Shown: positions 31,048 to 40,695 of the stretch, one piece after another
Numbering within the stretch: position 1 is the first letter of the stretch
How the letters are laid out: each line of letters opens with the position of its first letter
Translations under genes and position numbers: made by a program
NCBI GenBank assembly: GCA_021740995.1
Contig: JAIOYR010000012.1
Coordinates: 1 to 58,902 of the forward strand
Direction: 5' to 3'
DNA length: 58,902 nt
DNA from: Taibaiella sp.
GTDB lineage: Bacteria > Bacteroidota > Bacteroidia > Chitinophagales > Chitinophagaceae
Notes under the pieces: generated by a model
The model's input: only the letters and a program-made list of their open reading frames with translations
Database searches by the model: none
What the model was told of the DNA's origin: nothing

Positions 31048-32580
31048 ATGCCCTTTCGAGTGTCTATTGTTGTAATGCTGTTGCTGCTGCTGCCCGGCCG
31101 GGGCATAGCTGCTAAGTATACGTACACCTATACCGACAACTGCGCCCGGGCATACAACCACTTCCTGTCTATGCACTTTGCAGAGGGCAGGCAGGCAATA
31201 GCACTGGAGCGCAAAAACAATCCGGACAATCTGATGGCAGTATACATGTCGGACTATGAGGACTGTATAGTGCTGCTGATAAACTGCAATGTGGCAGACT
31301 ACCGCCAGCGTGCAGACCAGATGAGTACCCGGCTGGAGCTGCTGGGGCAGGGCGACACAAAATCGCCCTGGTACCGGTTTTGCTATGCGGGTATGTATCT
31401 GCATAGAGCCATCATCAATATCAGGTTTGGAGAGCAATACAAAGCTGCGCTCCACTTCCGTAAATCCTTTGCACTGCTCAAGGAGAACCAGCGGCTGTTC
31501 CCCGCCTTTGAGCACAACAATATTATAGCCGGGCTGCTGGAGTCGGTAGTGGGCTCACTGCCGGGCAGCTACAAGTGGCTGGCGGCGGTTTTTGGGATGA
31601 AAGGCAGCGTGAAGCAGGGCACGGATAAGCTGGCTGCTTTTGTAAACACCCACAACAACACCCACCCACTTTATACCGAAACAGTACTTTACTACCTCTA
31701 TGCACGGTTTTACCTGCTGGCAGAGCAGCAGGAAGTATGGGAGCTGCTGAGCAAGCCACAGTTTGTGACCCGCAACAATCTGCTCAATACCTTTGTGAAA
31801 GCCAATATAGCACTCGACTATCGCCGCTCTGACGAGGCTATAGAGCTGCTGCGTGCTGCTGCTGCAGAGCCGGGCTACGGCAGCTATCCGATATTTGACT
31901 ATCAGTACGGTATGGGATTGCTGACCCGCTGCGATACGGCATCGACTTACTACTTCCACAAATACCTGCGCAACAACAAGAGCGACATTTATATAAAAGA
32001 CGCCTGGCAGAAGATGGCGTTTGCATGGCATGTAAATGGCAACAAAGAAAAAGCTGCCTATTGCCGCCTGCAGGCAGCACGGGAGGGCAGCGCACGGCTG
32101 GATGCCGACAAGCAGGCAGCACGGTTTGCGGCAGGCGACACCTGGCCAAACAGTGTATTGCTGCAGGCGCGGCTGCTGATAGAGGGTGGCTATAACGAAA
32201 AAGCACTGACCATACTACAAGGCATAGAAAAAGGCAAGCTGCAACAGCCGGCAGACCGGGCAGAGTATCACTTCAGGCTGGGCAGGGTGTATGAGGAGCT
32301 GGCTAAAAAGCCCGGCAATGGGCACTATTACAAGCAGGCACTGGCACAGTATAAGGATGCTATGACCGAAGGAAAAGGCCGCAGAGAGCAGTTTGCCGCA
32401 CGGGCAGCGCTACACACCGGCAAGATATATGAACTGCTGGAAATGAATACTGAAGCTATAACCAGCTACAACGAATGTCTGAACATGCCCGACCACGACT
32501 TTCAGAACTCTATAGACCAGCAGGCAAAGTCCGGTATCAACCGCATAGAATGGAAGTATCCGGCACTGAAGCAACAATGA
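31048..32580 (+). CDS. Secreted or periplasmic TPR-repeat protein
   Basis: The ATG at 31048 gives 510 residues and a clear signal peptide (MPFRVSIVVMLLLLLPGRGIAA); the earlier ATG at 31006 adds 14 unneeded residues. The rest is helical, with TPR-like repeats best seen around residues 360-490 (ADRAEYHFRLGRVYEELAK, RAALHTGKIYELLEMNTEAI). It probably acts as a periplasmic scaffold; partners unknown. Confidence 0.88.
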   Translation: MPFRVSIVVMLLLLLPGRGIAAKYTYTYTDNCARAYNHFLSMHFAEGRQAIALERKNNPDNLMAVYMSDYEDCIVLLINCNVADYRQRADQMSTRLELLGQGDTKSPWYRFCYAGMYLHRAIINIRFGEQYKAALHFRKSFALLKENQRLFPAFEHNNIIAGLLESVVGSLPGSYKWLAAVFGMKGSVKQGTDKLAAFVNTHNNTHPLYTETVLYYLYARFYLLAEQQEVWELLSKPQFVTRNNLLNTFVKANIALDYRRSDEAIELLRAAAAEPGYGSYPIFDYQYGMGLLTRCDTASTYYFHKYLRNNKSDIYIKDAWQKMAFAWHVNGNKEKAAYCRLQAAREGSARLDADKQAARFAAGDTWPNSVLLQARLLIEGGYNEKALTILQGIEKGKLQQPADRAEYHFRLGRVYEELAKKPGNGHYYKQALAQYKDAMTEGKGRREQFAARAALHTGKIYELLEMNTEAITSYNECLNMPDHDFQNSIDQQAKSGINRIEWKYPALKQQ

Positions 32581-32673
32581 TAGTTTTACCTGTTTATCAC
32601 CACTTTGGCACTTAGATTGTGGTGGGGTGTAGTAACGTTCCACACATTTTTGTTTGGCGAAGAAGAATAAAGG

Positions 32674-33375
32674 TTAAAAATTTACAGAAAGGTGAATGCC
32701 ATAATCTATCTGCCACGATTGTAATCCAAAATACTTGCGTGCAGTACCTTGCACTCCTGTAGCAAACCTGTTGCGTAGAAACAGAAAATCGTAACGTAGG
32801 GGTATTATTGCTCCTGCATATCCCTCCGATTCTTTGCGAACATAATACATGAAATCATTGACTATGACACTATAATACCGATGTGTGAGGTAGTAGTTTG
32901 TACCCCATGTATAAGAAACGCCAGCCCCTGCGGAGAATTTGTGTCTGCGAAACTTATCATACCTATAATTTGCGGTAGCATCTATCATTTTATAGCCATA
33001 TCTATGACGAAGCGAACCTATATCATCAATATTTCTGGATCCCTTAATATATTGTCTGTAATATAAGTATGATGTGAAAGGCTCTGGGTGATACTCTGTT
33101 TTGTCGAAAAAAGGATTTAGATTCCATTCGTGATATCCCATAGAATAACCGAAAGAATTATTTACTCTATGTTCCAGGTTTACACCCAGTTGATTGGCAA
33201 TGTATGAGGTAATCACCGTTCGGTCAAATGGAGTAATGCCCACTATTGAAAAATTAGCAATGGAGAGCATCACTGTATTTCTATACTCCCTTTTTTTACT
33301 GCCTACAGAGTCTGCTTTGGCTTGTACCCTACTATTACTACCAATGAAAATTAAAGTGATAAGGAAGAGCCGCAT
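32674..33375 (-). CDS. Outer-membrane beta-barrel-like protein
   Basis: The 233-residue protein has a signal peptide (RLFLITLIFIGSNSRVQA) followed by aromatic, alternating strands (FGYSMGYHEWN, KFSAGAGVSYTWGTNYYLTHRYY). It ends DYGIHLSVNF with a terminal Phe, the usual outer-membrane barrel signature. No specific family recognised. It converges with the TPR gene. Confidence 0.78.
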   Translation of the reverse strand: MRLFLITLIFIGSNSRVQAKADSVGSKKREYRNTVMLSIANFSIVGITPFDRTVITSYIANQLGVNLEHRVNNSFGYSMGYHEWNLNPFFDKTEYHPEPFTSYLYYRQYIKGSRNIDDIGSLRHRYGYKMIDATANYRYDKFRRHKFSAGAGVSYTWGTNYYLTHRYYSVIVNDFMYYVRKESEGYAGAIIPLRYDFLFLRNRFATGVQGTARKYFGLQSWQIDYGIHLSVNF

Positions 33376-33519
33376 AAGCTGTTATTTGTGGTAGTGCTTA
33401 AGAATCTTTTTGTTCCTTAGGTTAGCATAGCGCATCAGTAACAGACAATAAATATTGCCAACACCTGAAGTAGGCCATCGTCGGTCCTGCATTTCACGTA
33501 CCCTTATTATCCACACTCC

Positions 33520-33858
33520 TCACTTTGCCAGCACATAGCCCCAGTCGCGGAGCCACAGTATTACTTTTTCTTTGTAGTCGCCCTGTATGAGTATCAGACC
33601 ATCTTTGGCGCTGCCACCGGCACCACACTTGGTTTTCAGTTGCTTGCCCAGTGCTTCCAGGTCGTCGTTGGTGCCGCTGAATCCCTCTACCAGTGTTACC
33701 ACTTTTCCGGCTCTTTGTTTGGTATCCAGTTTTATCCTTAGCCGCTGCTGCGCTTTGGGCAATGTTTCCAGTGCTTCTTCTTCGGGGTAATCGTTGAAAA
33801 AATCTTTATTGGTCGAGTAAGCAAGACCGTCCGGTCTTGCTGCGTTTTTTTTAGACAT
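33520..33858 (-). CDS. yciH: SUI1/YciH translation factor
   Basis: The 112-residue protein has the SUI1 fold: LRIKLDTKQRAGKVVTLVEGF, DDLEALGKQLKTKCGAGGS, DGLILIQGDYKEKVILWL. It is the bacterial homolog of eIF1 and influences start-site fidelity. The stop lies 93 bp from the next downstream gene start. Confidence 0.95.
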   Translation of the reverse strand: MSKKNAARPDGLAYSTNKDFFNDYPEEEALETLPKAQQRLRIKLDTKQRAGKVVTLVEGFSGTNDDLEALGKQLKTKCGAGGSAKDGLILIQGDYKEKVILWLRDWGYVLAK

Positions 33859-33889
33859 CTGTCAGCGCATTTAGTACAGCAAATGAGGG

Positions 33890-35752
33890 TTATGCTTCCT
33901 TGCCTTCTTCTGTAACATCAGTAGCAGCATCGGCAGGTGTGGTGGTGCCTGCTACTATTTCATTGCTTTCCGGCATTGCGCTTTCTGCTACTACAGGTGT
34001 TACTTCTGCTACTACTTCTGTGGCTGTTGCAGGTTCTGCTTCTGTGGCCACCGCCTCATTTACCGGCTCTGCAATTGCTTCTCCGGCTACTACCTCTGCG
34101 GCTACTGTTTCAACAACAGCCTCTGTTGCCGGCTCAGCTATTGTAGTCTCTTCGGCTTTAACCTCAGGCGCCGCTATTGCAGCAGCCTTTATGGCTTTTG
34201 CAGCTTCTTCTGCCTGCTTGCCAAACTCGTCTTGCACGGCAGCATATTTTTCTTTCAGGCGTTTTATCTGTTTCTCACACTCCTGCAGCAGTTGCTCCAG
34301 GTGCTTGCGCAGCTCAGCGGCCTTCTTGCCCGGAGTTATGTTTTCCAGCGCAGCTTTGAAGTCTATTATTTTATCTTCTTCTTCCTGAATGTCGGTAAGG
34401 AGTTTGGCAACCATTTCTTTCGCCTGCACCTTACGGGTTTCTTTCATTCCTTCAAACTGCTGTTTCCTTAGATCTCTGTTTTCATCTTTGCGGGCAAAGA
34501 AGTGCTTGCGGGCAGCCAGAAAATCTTCCCAGATTTTTGTGGCGTGCTCTCTTGCCACCGGACCTATAGTCTTCCACTTGTCCAGCAGTTCATTCATCTC
34601 TACTGTGGCATCGCCCCAGCTCGATGAGTTTTTTATACGCTCGGCACGGCGCAGTATTTCCATTTTCAGGGTATAGTTCTCCTCGTGCATAGCGCGGATG
34701 TTCTCCGTATGCGCATGTTTATTGGTATAGAAGACATCCTGAGCACCTATAAATCTTGCCCACAGTTCATCGCCACGCTCGCCACCTACTCTTCCGGTTT
34801 TTTTCCATTCTTCCATCAGTGCAGCAAATGCCTGCGCTGTTTTGTTCCACTCTGTGCTGTCTTTGAGTGCTTCTGCCTTTTCTGCCAGGGCAGATTTTGC
34901 TATGAAGCTTTGCTCCTGCTCCACTGCTATGCGCTCGCTATGCTCCCGCTTGCGGTCGAAGAAAGCCGCCTTTGATGCTATGAACCGTTGCCACAGCTCT
35001 TCATTCTTTTTGCTAAGGGTATGACCTATAGTTTTCCACTCATTGGTAAGGCGGTGAAAGGTTTCGGAGGTTTTTTTCCATTCCACAGAATTTACCAGCG
35101 ACTCTGCCTGCTCTACCAGATCCAGTTTCAGATCCAGATTGCCCAGCAGGTCTTTTTCCTGCTCTTCAAAGTGTTTTTGTTTGCGGTCGTTGAAGTTTTT
35201 ACGGGCAGCCTCTATACGGCTCCACAGCTTATCGCTTCTATATTTATCGGTATGTCCGCTTTGTTTCCACTGTTCTGCTATTTCTTTAAGCACATTGGCG
35301 GTTTCTTTCCAGTCTGTGCTTTCTGCAAGACCTTCTGCCTGTTCTGCCAGTTTCAGCTTTACAGCATAGTGTTCGTCATGTATAGCGGTTATTGACTGTT
35401 CCCACACAGCTACTTTTGCCAGGAGGGCATCCAGGTTGCCCAGCGCAGCAGCATTGTTCAGTTGCTGTTTCAGGGTGTGCACCTTATCGGCCATTTTTAG
35501 CTTGTCTTCGCTGGCATCCCACTCAGCGGCAGCTTCAGCCACCTTTGCTTCCAGTTGGGTATACTTCTCTCTAAGCTCATCTACCAGCGATGTACTGTTC
35601 TCGGCCGAGAACTCCGCTATCAGGCGTTCTTTGCCATCCTTACCGGCGTTTAGCACTAACTTACCATCTTCACTCAGGGTGAAAGATTCTTTACCATCAA
35701 ATGCTACTGTGTCCCACAATGTGATGAAATCCATATTCTGTTCCTGCGACAT
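33890..35752 (-). CDS. DUF349 multi-repeat protein
   Basis: The 620-residue protein has at least four tandem DUF349 units of about 75 residues (about 130-430), each with a pattern like EALKDSTEWNKTAQAFAALM-EEWKKTG and ELWxRF. They form a long alpha-helical rod. A coiled-coil section (about 430-520) and a low-complexity Ala/Glu/Val/Thr tail follow (from about 525). The function of DUF349 proteins is not established. The tail is built of near-repeated TEAV/VAEV-type units. It lies just upstream of yciH on the same strand. Confidence 0.92.
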   Translation of the reverse strand: MSQEQNMDFITLWDTVAFDGKESFTLSEDGKLVLNAGKDGKERLIAEFSAENSTSLVDELREKYTQLEAKVAEAAAEWDASEDKLKMADKVHTLKQQLNNAAALGNLDALLAKVAVWEQSITAIHDEHYAVKLKLAEQAEGLAESTDWKETANVLKEIAEQWKQSGHTDKYRSDKLWSRIEAARKNFNDRKQKHFEEQEKDLLGNLDLKLDLVEQAESLVNSVEWKKTSETFHRLTNEWKTIGHTLSKKNEELWQRFIASKAAFFDRKREHSERIAVEQEQSFIAKSALAEKAEALKDSTEWNKTAQAFAALMEEWKKTGRVGGERGDELWARFIGAQDVFYTNKHAHTENIRAMHEENYTLKMEILRRAERIKNSSSWGDATVEMNELLDKWKTIGPVAREHATKIWEDFLAARKHFFARKDENRDLRKQQFEGMKETRKVQAKEMVAKLLTDIQEEEDKIIDFKAALENITPGKKAAELRKHLEQLLQECEKQIKRLKEKYAAVQDEFGKQAEEAAKAIKAAAIAAPEVKAEETTIAEPATEAVVETVAAEVVAGEAIAEPVNEAVATEAEPATATEVVAEVTPVVAESAMPESNEIVAGTTTPADAATDVTEEGKEA

Positions 35753-35901
35753 AACTACAATCCTGATTTTAAAAATACCGACAAAAAATAAGTGTAAAAG
35801 GGAAACAACAATTTGCCCGCCTTAGCTACAACCAGCGCAATTTAACGCTATTTTGTATTAAGGCAAAGCATAAAGTGCTGAAATAATGGTTTATTATCAA
35901 T

Positions 35902-36666
35902 CTAGCCGAATACTTTGCGAAGAATATCTGATACTCTGGCAGCAGGATTGGTGCGAATTTTCGCCTCTTCTTCTGCCACATTTATAAATATACCATTGAG
36001 TGCCCGCTCAGTTACATACGAAGGCAAATCGGGGTTTACCTTTTGGCGGGTAGTGGGCAAGCGGTTATAAACATTGACCATTTCCGACCAATAGCGGGTG
36101 GCATTGGTCTTATCGAGCGATGTTTTTATCACCGGACGAAAGGCAGTAGTGAGCGAGGCTGAGGTTCTGCCTTTCAGGTATTGGGTAGCGGCATCGTTGC
36201 TGCCACGCAGTATAGACAGGCCATCCTGTATGCTCATGCTGGTAATGGCATTGGTGAAAATAGGTACAGCTTTAGAAGATGCATCTTCCGCAGCACGGTT
36301 CATAGACAATATAGCTTTATCTACATACGAGCCCATGCCCAGCGAGCGCAGCGTGGTTTCTACTTTTTTGGCCTCCGGTGGCAGTAATACCTTTATCAGC
36401 TGATTGCCAAAGAAACCGTTTACTGCCGACACTTTGCCGGTAGCATTGCGTGTGCCTACGTTCAGTGCCTCTTTGAGCCCGGCGGTTATTTCACCTTCGC
36501 TCAGGCTGCCTTTTCCTGCGGCACCTGCCACAGCCGTTGGCAGCTTCACACCCCCCATAGTTTTTTTGGCACCATCCAACAGTCCTTTTACACTCTGTGC
36601 ATGAGCACCAATGCTAAGTGATGCTATCACTACCGGCACCAAAGCCGCTTTAGAAAAAATGTTCAT
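35902..36666 (-). CDS. DUF4197 secreted protein
   Basis: The ATG at 36666 gives 254 residues with a signal peptide (NIFSKAALVPVVIASLSIGAHAQ). The longer frame overlaps the upstream gene. The mature part has the DUF4197 pattern: LSEGEITAGLKEALNVGTRNA, FFGNQLIKVLLPPEAKKVE, and TRYWSEMVNVYNRLPTTRQKVNPDL. Its role is unknown. Confidence 0.9.
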   Translation of the reverse strand: MNIFSKAALVPVVIASLSIGAHAQSVKGLLDGAKKTMGGVKLPTAVAGAAGKGSLSEGEITAGLKEALNVGTRNATGKVSAVNGFFGNQLIKVLLPPEAKKVETTLRSLGMGSYVDKAILSMNRAAEDASSKAVPIFTNAITSMSIQDGLSILRGSNDAATQYLKGRTSASLTTAFRPVIKTSLDKTNATRYWSEMVNVYNRLPTTRQKVNPDLPSYVTERALNGIFINVAEEEAKIRTNPAARVSDILRKVFG

Positions 36667-36751
36667 AAATACGTTTTTGAAATTCTTTGAATATCTAAAG
36701 ATACAGTATAATTTACCACAGTGAATAAACGGCTGATAATTACTATAAAGT

Positions 36752-38026
36752 TCAGCTTTCCTTAACATTGGTGGTTCTGTATGCCGCTGCCAGCAGCGAG
36801 GCGCTCACCATTACCGGCACAAAATGCAGGTATTTGTAGGGTATCTGTATGAACACGTAAAACACTACCAGATACACCTTGAACGAAAAAAGCAGAAAAA
36901 CCTGTAATGGATATTTTTCCCGGTTTCTGGCATAAAACCATGCCAAACCTATCACTGTGGCAATGCACATGGTCAGATGCAGGTTTTTGTAGAGCATGAG
37001 CTTGTGGCCCAGATCGCCGGGAAACCACGCCATAGCATAGGGAGTAAAGCCAATGCCATTGTATAAATACACCTCTCCACCAAAGACTTTCATATCGTGC
37101 AGCCACTCCTGTGCCGCTGCCTGCGTATGGTAGGCGTACCCTTTGAGGAAAATGGTGCTATCGAGACGCAGGAAGGGATACCAGTAGAACACCACGAAAG
37201 CAACCAGTAATGCAATGCTGACGTATACTGCTTTCTTCCCTGCGCCTGAAATAAACAAAGCAAACAAAAACAAGGGCACCCAGAAGACTATACTATAGCG
37301 CGACAAAAGACAAATAGCAATGCCGATAACCAGCGGTAGCATGTGCTTGCGGGTAATGCTCTCGGCCACAAAAAAGTAGTAAGCAGCTATCAGCCCCTCT
37401 ACGGTGTATACAAACATTCGGTTGTCATGCAGAATGAACACCAGCCACACCACCATGGGCCATATAGGCATCAGGAGATCCCATATTTTTTTGGGTGTGT
37501 TTTTGTAGTTTTTGAGGAAGTAATAGAGTGTTGCAAACCACATACCGAAGGTGGGTATCCAGCGGTAATCTTTTTTGGCCCACTCGGTGAGCATGTAGGG
37601 CAGCCACTGGAAAGGCATGTAAGTAGGAAACAACACATAATCGAAGAATTGAATCTCCCTGTAGGGCTGCTCACCATTCAGAAACCGCTGCACCAGTGTG
37701 GTAATCTGTGGAATGATGTCTGAGCGGCTTTGGGGGTCGCCATACTTTTGGTTGTACCACCACAGGTGCTTCAGCTTGCTGAAAATGTAATAGGTAAAGA
37801 CAAAATAGAGTACCCACATGAGTATAGTAACAACCCGGGGGGAAATCTTCAGGTCTGTGCCCGGGGTGGCCGGCGCAGGCGCTGTGGCTATTTTCAGATA
37901 CAAAAACCCAATACCGATGGCAATACCAAAGTATAGCAATGGCGCTATATATGGCCCTGTGGTATTGATGAGCCAGGTAGTGCTCAACATCTCCAGACAG
38001 CAAAGCAGCAACAACAATTGTTTCAT
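36752..38026 (-). CDS. Polytopic membrane protein, possible GT-C glycosyltransferase
   Basis: The 424-residue protein has about ten to eleven membrane segments. The first large loop after the second or third segment contains RSDIIPQITTLVQRFLNGEQPYREIQFFDYVLFPTY-type sequence, with an acidic residue near the membrane. GT-C enzymes that use lipid-linked sugars have such a loop, and the pattern NGxxPYR recalls DUF2029/GT87-like proteins. The assignment is tentative. Confidence 0.75.
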   Translation of the reverse strand: MKQLLLLLCCLEMLSTTWLINTTGPYIAPLLYFGIAIGIGFLYLKIATAPAPATPGTDLKISPRVVTILMWVLYFVFTYYIFSKLKHLWWYNQKYGDPQSRSDIIPQITTLVQRFLNGEQPYREIQFFDYVLFPTYMPFQWLPYMLTEWAKKDYRWIPTFGMWFATLYYFLKNYKNTPKKIWDLLMPIWPMVVWLVFILHDNRMFVYTVEGLIAAYYFFVAESITRKHMLPLVIGIAICLLSRYSIVFWVPLFLFALFISGAGKKAVYVSIALLVAFVVFYWYPFLRLDSTIFLKGYAYHTQAAAQEWLHDMKVFGGEVYLYNGIGFTPYAMAWFPGDLGHKLMLYKNLHLTMCIATVIGLAWFYARNREKYPLQVFLLFSFKVYLVVFYVFIQIPYKYLHFVPVMVSASLLAAAYRTTNVKES

Positions 38027-38170
38027 TCAAAAACACGATTGACCCACAAATTAAAAAAACATTATCCATTTAACGGAAAATGAAAGAAGATGTTGCCATT
38101 TCCATATTCAAATAAAATTTCGAAACCACCTAACTTTGGAAAAATACTATGGTGATGAGCGCCGTAGTAT

Positions 38171-39508
38171 TTAGCGAATGACGGCAACCTTACTCACATA
38201 CATCTGCTCTCCGCACAGCACATATACTATGTATACCCCCGGTGGCTGATTGCTTATATCTATCTCCGTATCTGTAGTAGTGCAGGTGCGCTCATATACC
38301 CGCATACCCGCTATGTTATAGATACTTACCAGCGATATATTCATAGGAGTGTGTATACTGAAGGCTCCCTTGGTAGGATTAGGGTACAGCTTGCTTTCTA
38401 TGACCTTATCTATACCATTTACGGCTACGGCATTATTTACCTTGCGTATCCTGTTGTTTTCATAGTCCGCTATTATCAGATTGCCATGCTCGTCTACAAG
38501 CATATCAGTGCAGAATAGTTTCGCATCCGTAGCCAGCCCTCCATCACCAGAGAAACCTGTTACGCCTGTTCCTGCAACTGTAGTGATTATTCCTGTTACA
38601 CAATCTATTTTACGAATTGTACCGTTACCATATTCCGCTATATAAATATTATTTTGCTTATCTACAAAAAGCCCCGTAGGTTGATTTAAACTTGCATTTA
38701 CAGCCAATCCTGCATCTCCAGAGTATCCTGCAACACCACTACCTGCTACTGTTGTAATGACACCAGTGCTTACTTCAACTTTTCTCACAACATGATTATA
38801 TTGTTCTGCAATTAGAATATCACCTACATTATCTACAAATACTTGTGAGGGACCATTTAGTTCCGCACTGGTAGCAAATCCTCCGTCGCCCGAATACCCC
38901 CCAATTCCGTTTCCAGCTATTGTTGTAATTATGCCAGTACCTTTATCTATTTTTCTAATTTTGTTATTACCCCAATCAGGAATATATACGTGTCCAACCT
39001 TATCTACATGCAATCCCCCGGGAAGATTTAGTTCTGCGTTAGTTGCCAGTCCGCCATCTCCACTACTTCCATTGCTACCAATTCCTGCAATTGTGGTGAT
39101 TATGCCTGTTCCTAAATCTATTTTTCTAATTCTGCTATTGCCAGCGTCTGTAATGTAAATATTCCCGGCTGTGTCTAAGTGCAATCCTTGAGGAACTTGA
39201 AGCTGTGCATTTGTGGCTATGTTGCCATCTCCAAAATATCCAGCACTACTGGTGCCCGCAATTGTTGTGATTATTCCTAAAACAAAATCGACTTTGCGGA
39301 TTCTATGGTTTAAAGCATCGCATATGTACATGTACGTTTTATGGCATGCAACATGAGTAGGAGCTTTTAGTTTTGCATTCGTAGCTGGCCCACCATCGCC
39401 GCTATAACCGAAAGTATCTTTTCCGGCGATAGTAGTAATAATATTTACCTGTGCCTGCGAGATAAAGCAGGAACAAGTGAATATCAATATCTTGAGGAGC
39501 CTTATCAT
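38171..39508 (-). CDS. NHL-repeat beta-propeller protein with T9SS sorting domain
   Basis: The 445-residue exported protein has a short signal peptide (RLLKILIFTCSCFISQAQ). Six repeats of about 55-57 residues follow, each with TT(I/V)AGxGxxGYSGDGGxATNA and then D/E-x-x-N-x-x-(I/V)RK(I/V). They predict a six-bladed propeller (about 22-360). The C-terminal 75 residues form a T9SS type A sorting domain (SKLYPNPTKGAFSIH, VSIYNIAGMRVYE, QPPGVYIVYV). It is likely a surface or secreted binding protein. The start overlaps the stop of a small upstream frame (ATGA). Confidence 0.93.
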   Translation of the reverse strand: MIRLLKILIFTCSCFISQAQVNIITTIAGKDTFGYSGDGGPATNAKLKAPTHVACHKTYMYICDALNHRIRKVDFVLGIITTIAGTSSAGYFGDGNIATNAQLQVPQGLHLDTAGNIYITDAGNSRIRKIDLGTGIITTIAGIGSNGSSGDGGLATNAELNLPGGLHVDKVGHVYIPDWGNNKIRKIDKGTGIITTIAGNGIGGYSGDGGFATSAELNGPSQVFVDNVGDILIAEQYNHVVRKVEVSTGVITTVAGSGVAGYSGDAGLAVNASLNQPTGLFVDKQNNIYIAEYGNGTIRKIDCVTGIITTVAGTGVTGFSGDGGLATDAKLFCTDMLVDEHGNLIIADYENNRIRKVNNAVAVNGIDKVIESKLYPNPTKGAFSIHTPMNISLVSIYNIAGMRVYERTCTTTDTEIDISNQPPGVYIVYVLCGEQMYVSKVAVIR

Positions 39509-39723
39509 TGTTTTACAAATTTAGAGATATATTTTCTGCCTTTTGCAGCTAATATGCTGGTTACAGACATCCCCTGTGCAATAATAACCAGGATCAGGTT
39601 GTAAATGCCATAATGTAACCTTACTACTTCTTTTAGGATACTGCCCACCATATAACCTTGGCTGCCCTGCACCCACATCCGATAAGCAGTGCAAATAAAT
39701 TTTACTCCTGCCTGAAACATCAT
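39505..39723 (-). CDS. Small membrane-associated frame coupled to the NHL gene (uncertain)
   Basis: The 72-residue frame starts at ATG 39723 and ends in a 4-bp ATGA overlap with the NHL gene. It has one hydrophobic stretch (YNLILVIIAQGMSVTSILAA) and a basic C-terminus (KGRKYISKFVKQ). The overlap supports it as real, but an overlapping frame exists in the same stretch and no family is recognised. It might be a remnant of a larger membrane protein. Confidence 0.35.
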   Translation of the reverse strand: MMFQAGVKFICTAYRMWVQGSQGYMVGSILKEVVRLHYGIYNLILVIIAQGMSVTSILAAKGRKYISKFVKQ

Positions 39724-39779
39724 TCATGCTTCATGTAACTTTGTGTATTGTACGCCGGTACTACAACCGGCGAATAAAT

Positions 39780-40691
39780 ATGTTGCCAAACTCCACGCCC
39801 AAAATACTATACGTACTCGCCGGGCCCACAGCCGTGGGCAAAACCGCCGTAGCCATAGCACTGGCGGAGCGGCTGGGTACGGCTATAGTATCGGCAGACA
39901 GCCGCCAGTGCTGCAGGGAAATGACCATAGGCACCGCCAAACCTACAGCAGCAGAACTGGCCGCAGTAAAACATTATTTTATCGACAGCTTCCCGGTAAC
40001 CACTCCACTTACTGCGGCAGACTACGAAGCGCTGGCACTTGGCTATCTGGATGAAATTTTCGAACAAAATGATACAGCCATTCTTTGCGGCGGCACAGGG
40101 CTATACATACAGGCACTCTGCGAAGGCCTGGATGCTATGCCAGAAACCGACCCGGATATAGCACTAAAAACAGAGGAGGCCTACAAACTGCATGGCATGG
40201 CGTGGCTGCAGCAAGCAGTAGCCGCCGAAGACCCGGAGTTTTTTGCTACTGCTGAGATTCATAACCCTGCCCGTATGCTGCGGGCACTATCCTTCATTCG
40301 CACTACGGGCAAAAGCATAGTACACTACAGAACCAAAACAAAAAAGGAACGCCCATTCCGCATTATAAAGGCAGGGCTGGAGCTGCCACGGGAGCTGCTC
40401 TACAATCGCATAAATGAACGGGTAGATAGTATGATAGCCCAGGGGCTGGCAGATGAGGTAAGGCAGCTAATGCCATACAGGCACCTAAAGAACCTGCAAA
40501 CGGTGGGCTATGCCGAAATGTTCGATTATCTGGACGGCACCTGCACCCCGCCGCAGGCAATAGACAAGATAAAACAGCACACCCGAAACTATGCCAAAAG
40601 ACAGATGACCTGGTTTAAAAAAGACAAGGAAATAAACTGGTTTGATGCGCGTGATAGCGATGTGGTGGATAAGATATTGCAGTTGGCCTAG
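39780..40691 (+). CDS. miaA: tRNA dimethylallyltransferase
   Basis: The ATG at 39780 gives 303 residues. It has the P-loop GPTAVGKTAVA, SADSRQCC, GTAKPT, LCGGTGLYIQAL, a central swinging domain, and the C-terminal QTVGYAEMFDYLDG and RNYAKRQMTWFK motifs. MiaA adds a dimethylallyl group to A37 of tRNAs reading UNN codons. The earlier ATG (39726) adds 18 non-conserved residues. Confidence 0.97.
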   Translation: MLPNSTPKILYVLAGPTAVGKTAVAIALAERLGTAIVSADSRQCCREMTIGTAKPTAAELAAVKHYFIDSFPVTTPLTAADYEALALGYLDEIFEQNDTAILCGGTGLYIQALCEGLDAMPETDPDIALKTEEAYKLHGMAWLQQAVAAEDPEFFATAEIHNPARMLRALSFIRTTGKSIVHYRTKTKKERPFRIIKAGLELPRELLYNRINERVDSMIAQGLADEVRQLMPYRHLKNLQTVGYAEMFDYLDGTCTPPQAIDKIKQHTRNYAKRQMTWFKKDKEINWFDARDSDVVDKILQLA

Positions 40692-40695
40692 GCAG

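Noticed and set aside
33900-34388. Plus-strand Ala/Ser/Thr-rich frame
   Set aside because: It is the antisense shadow of the low-complexity tail of the DUF349 protein.
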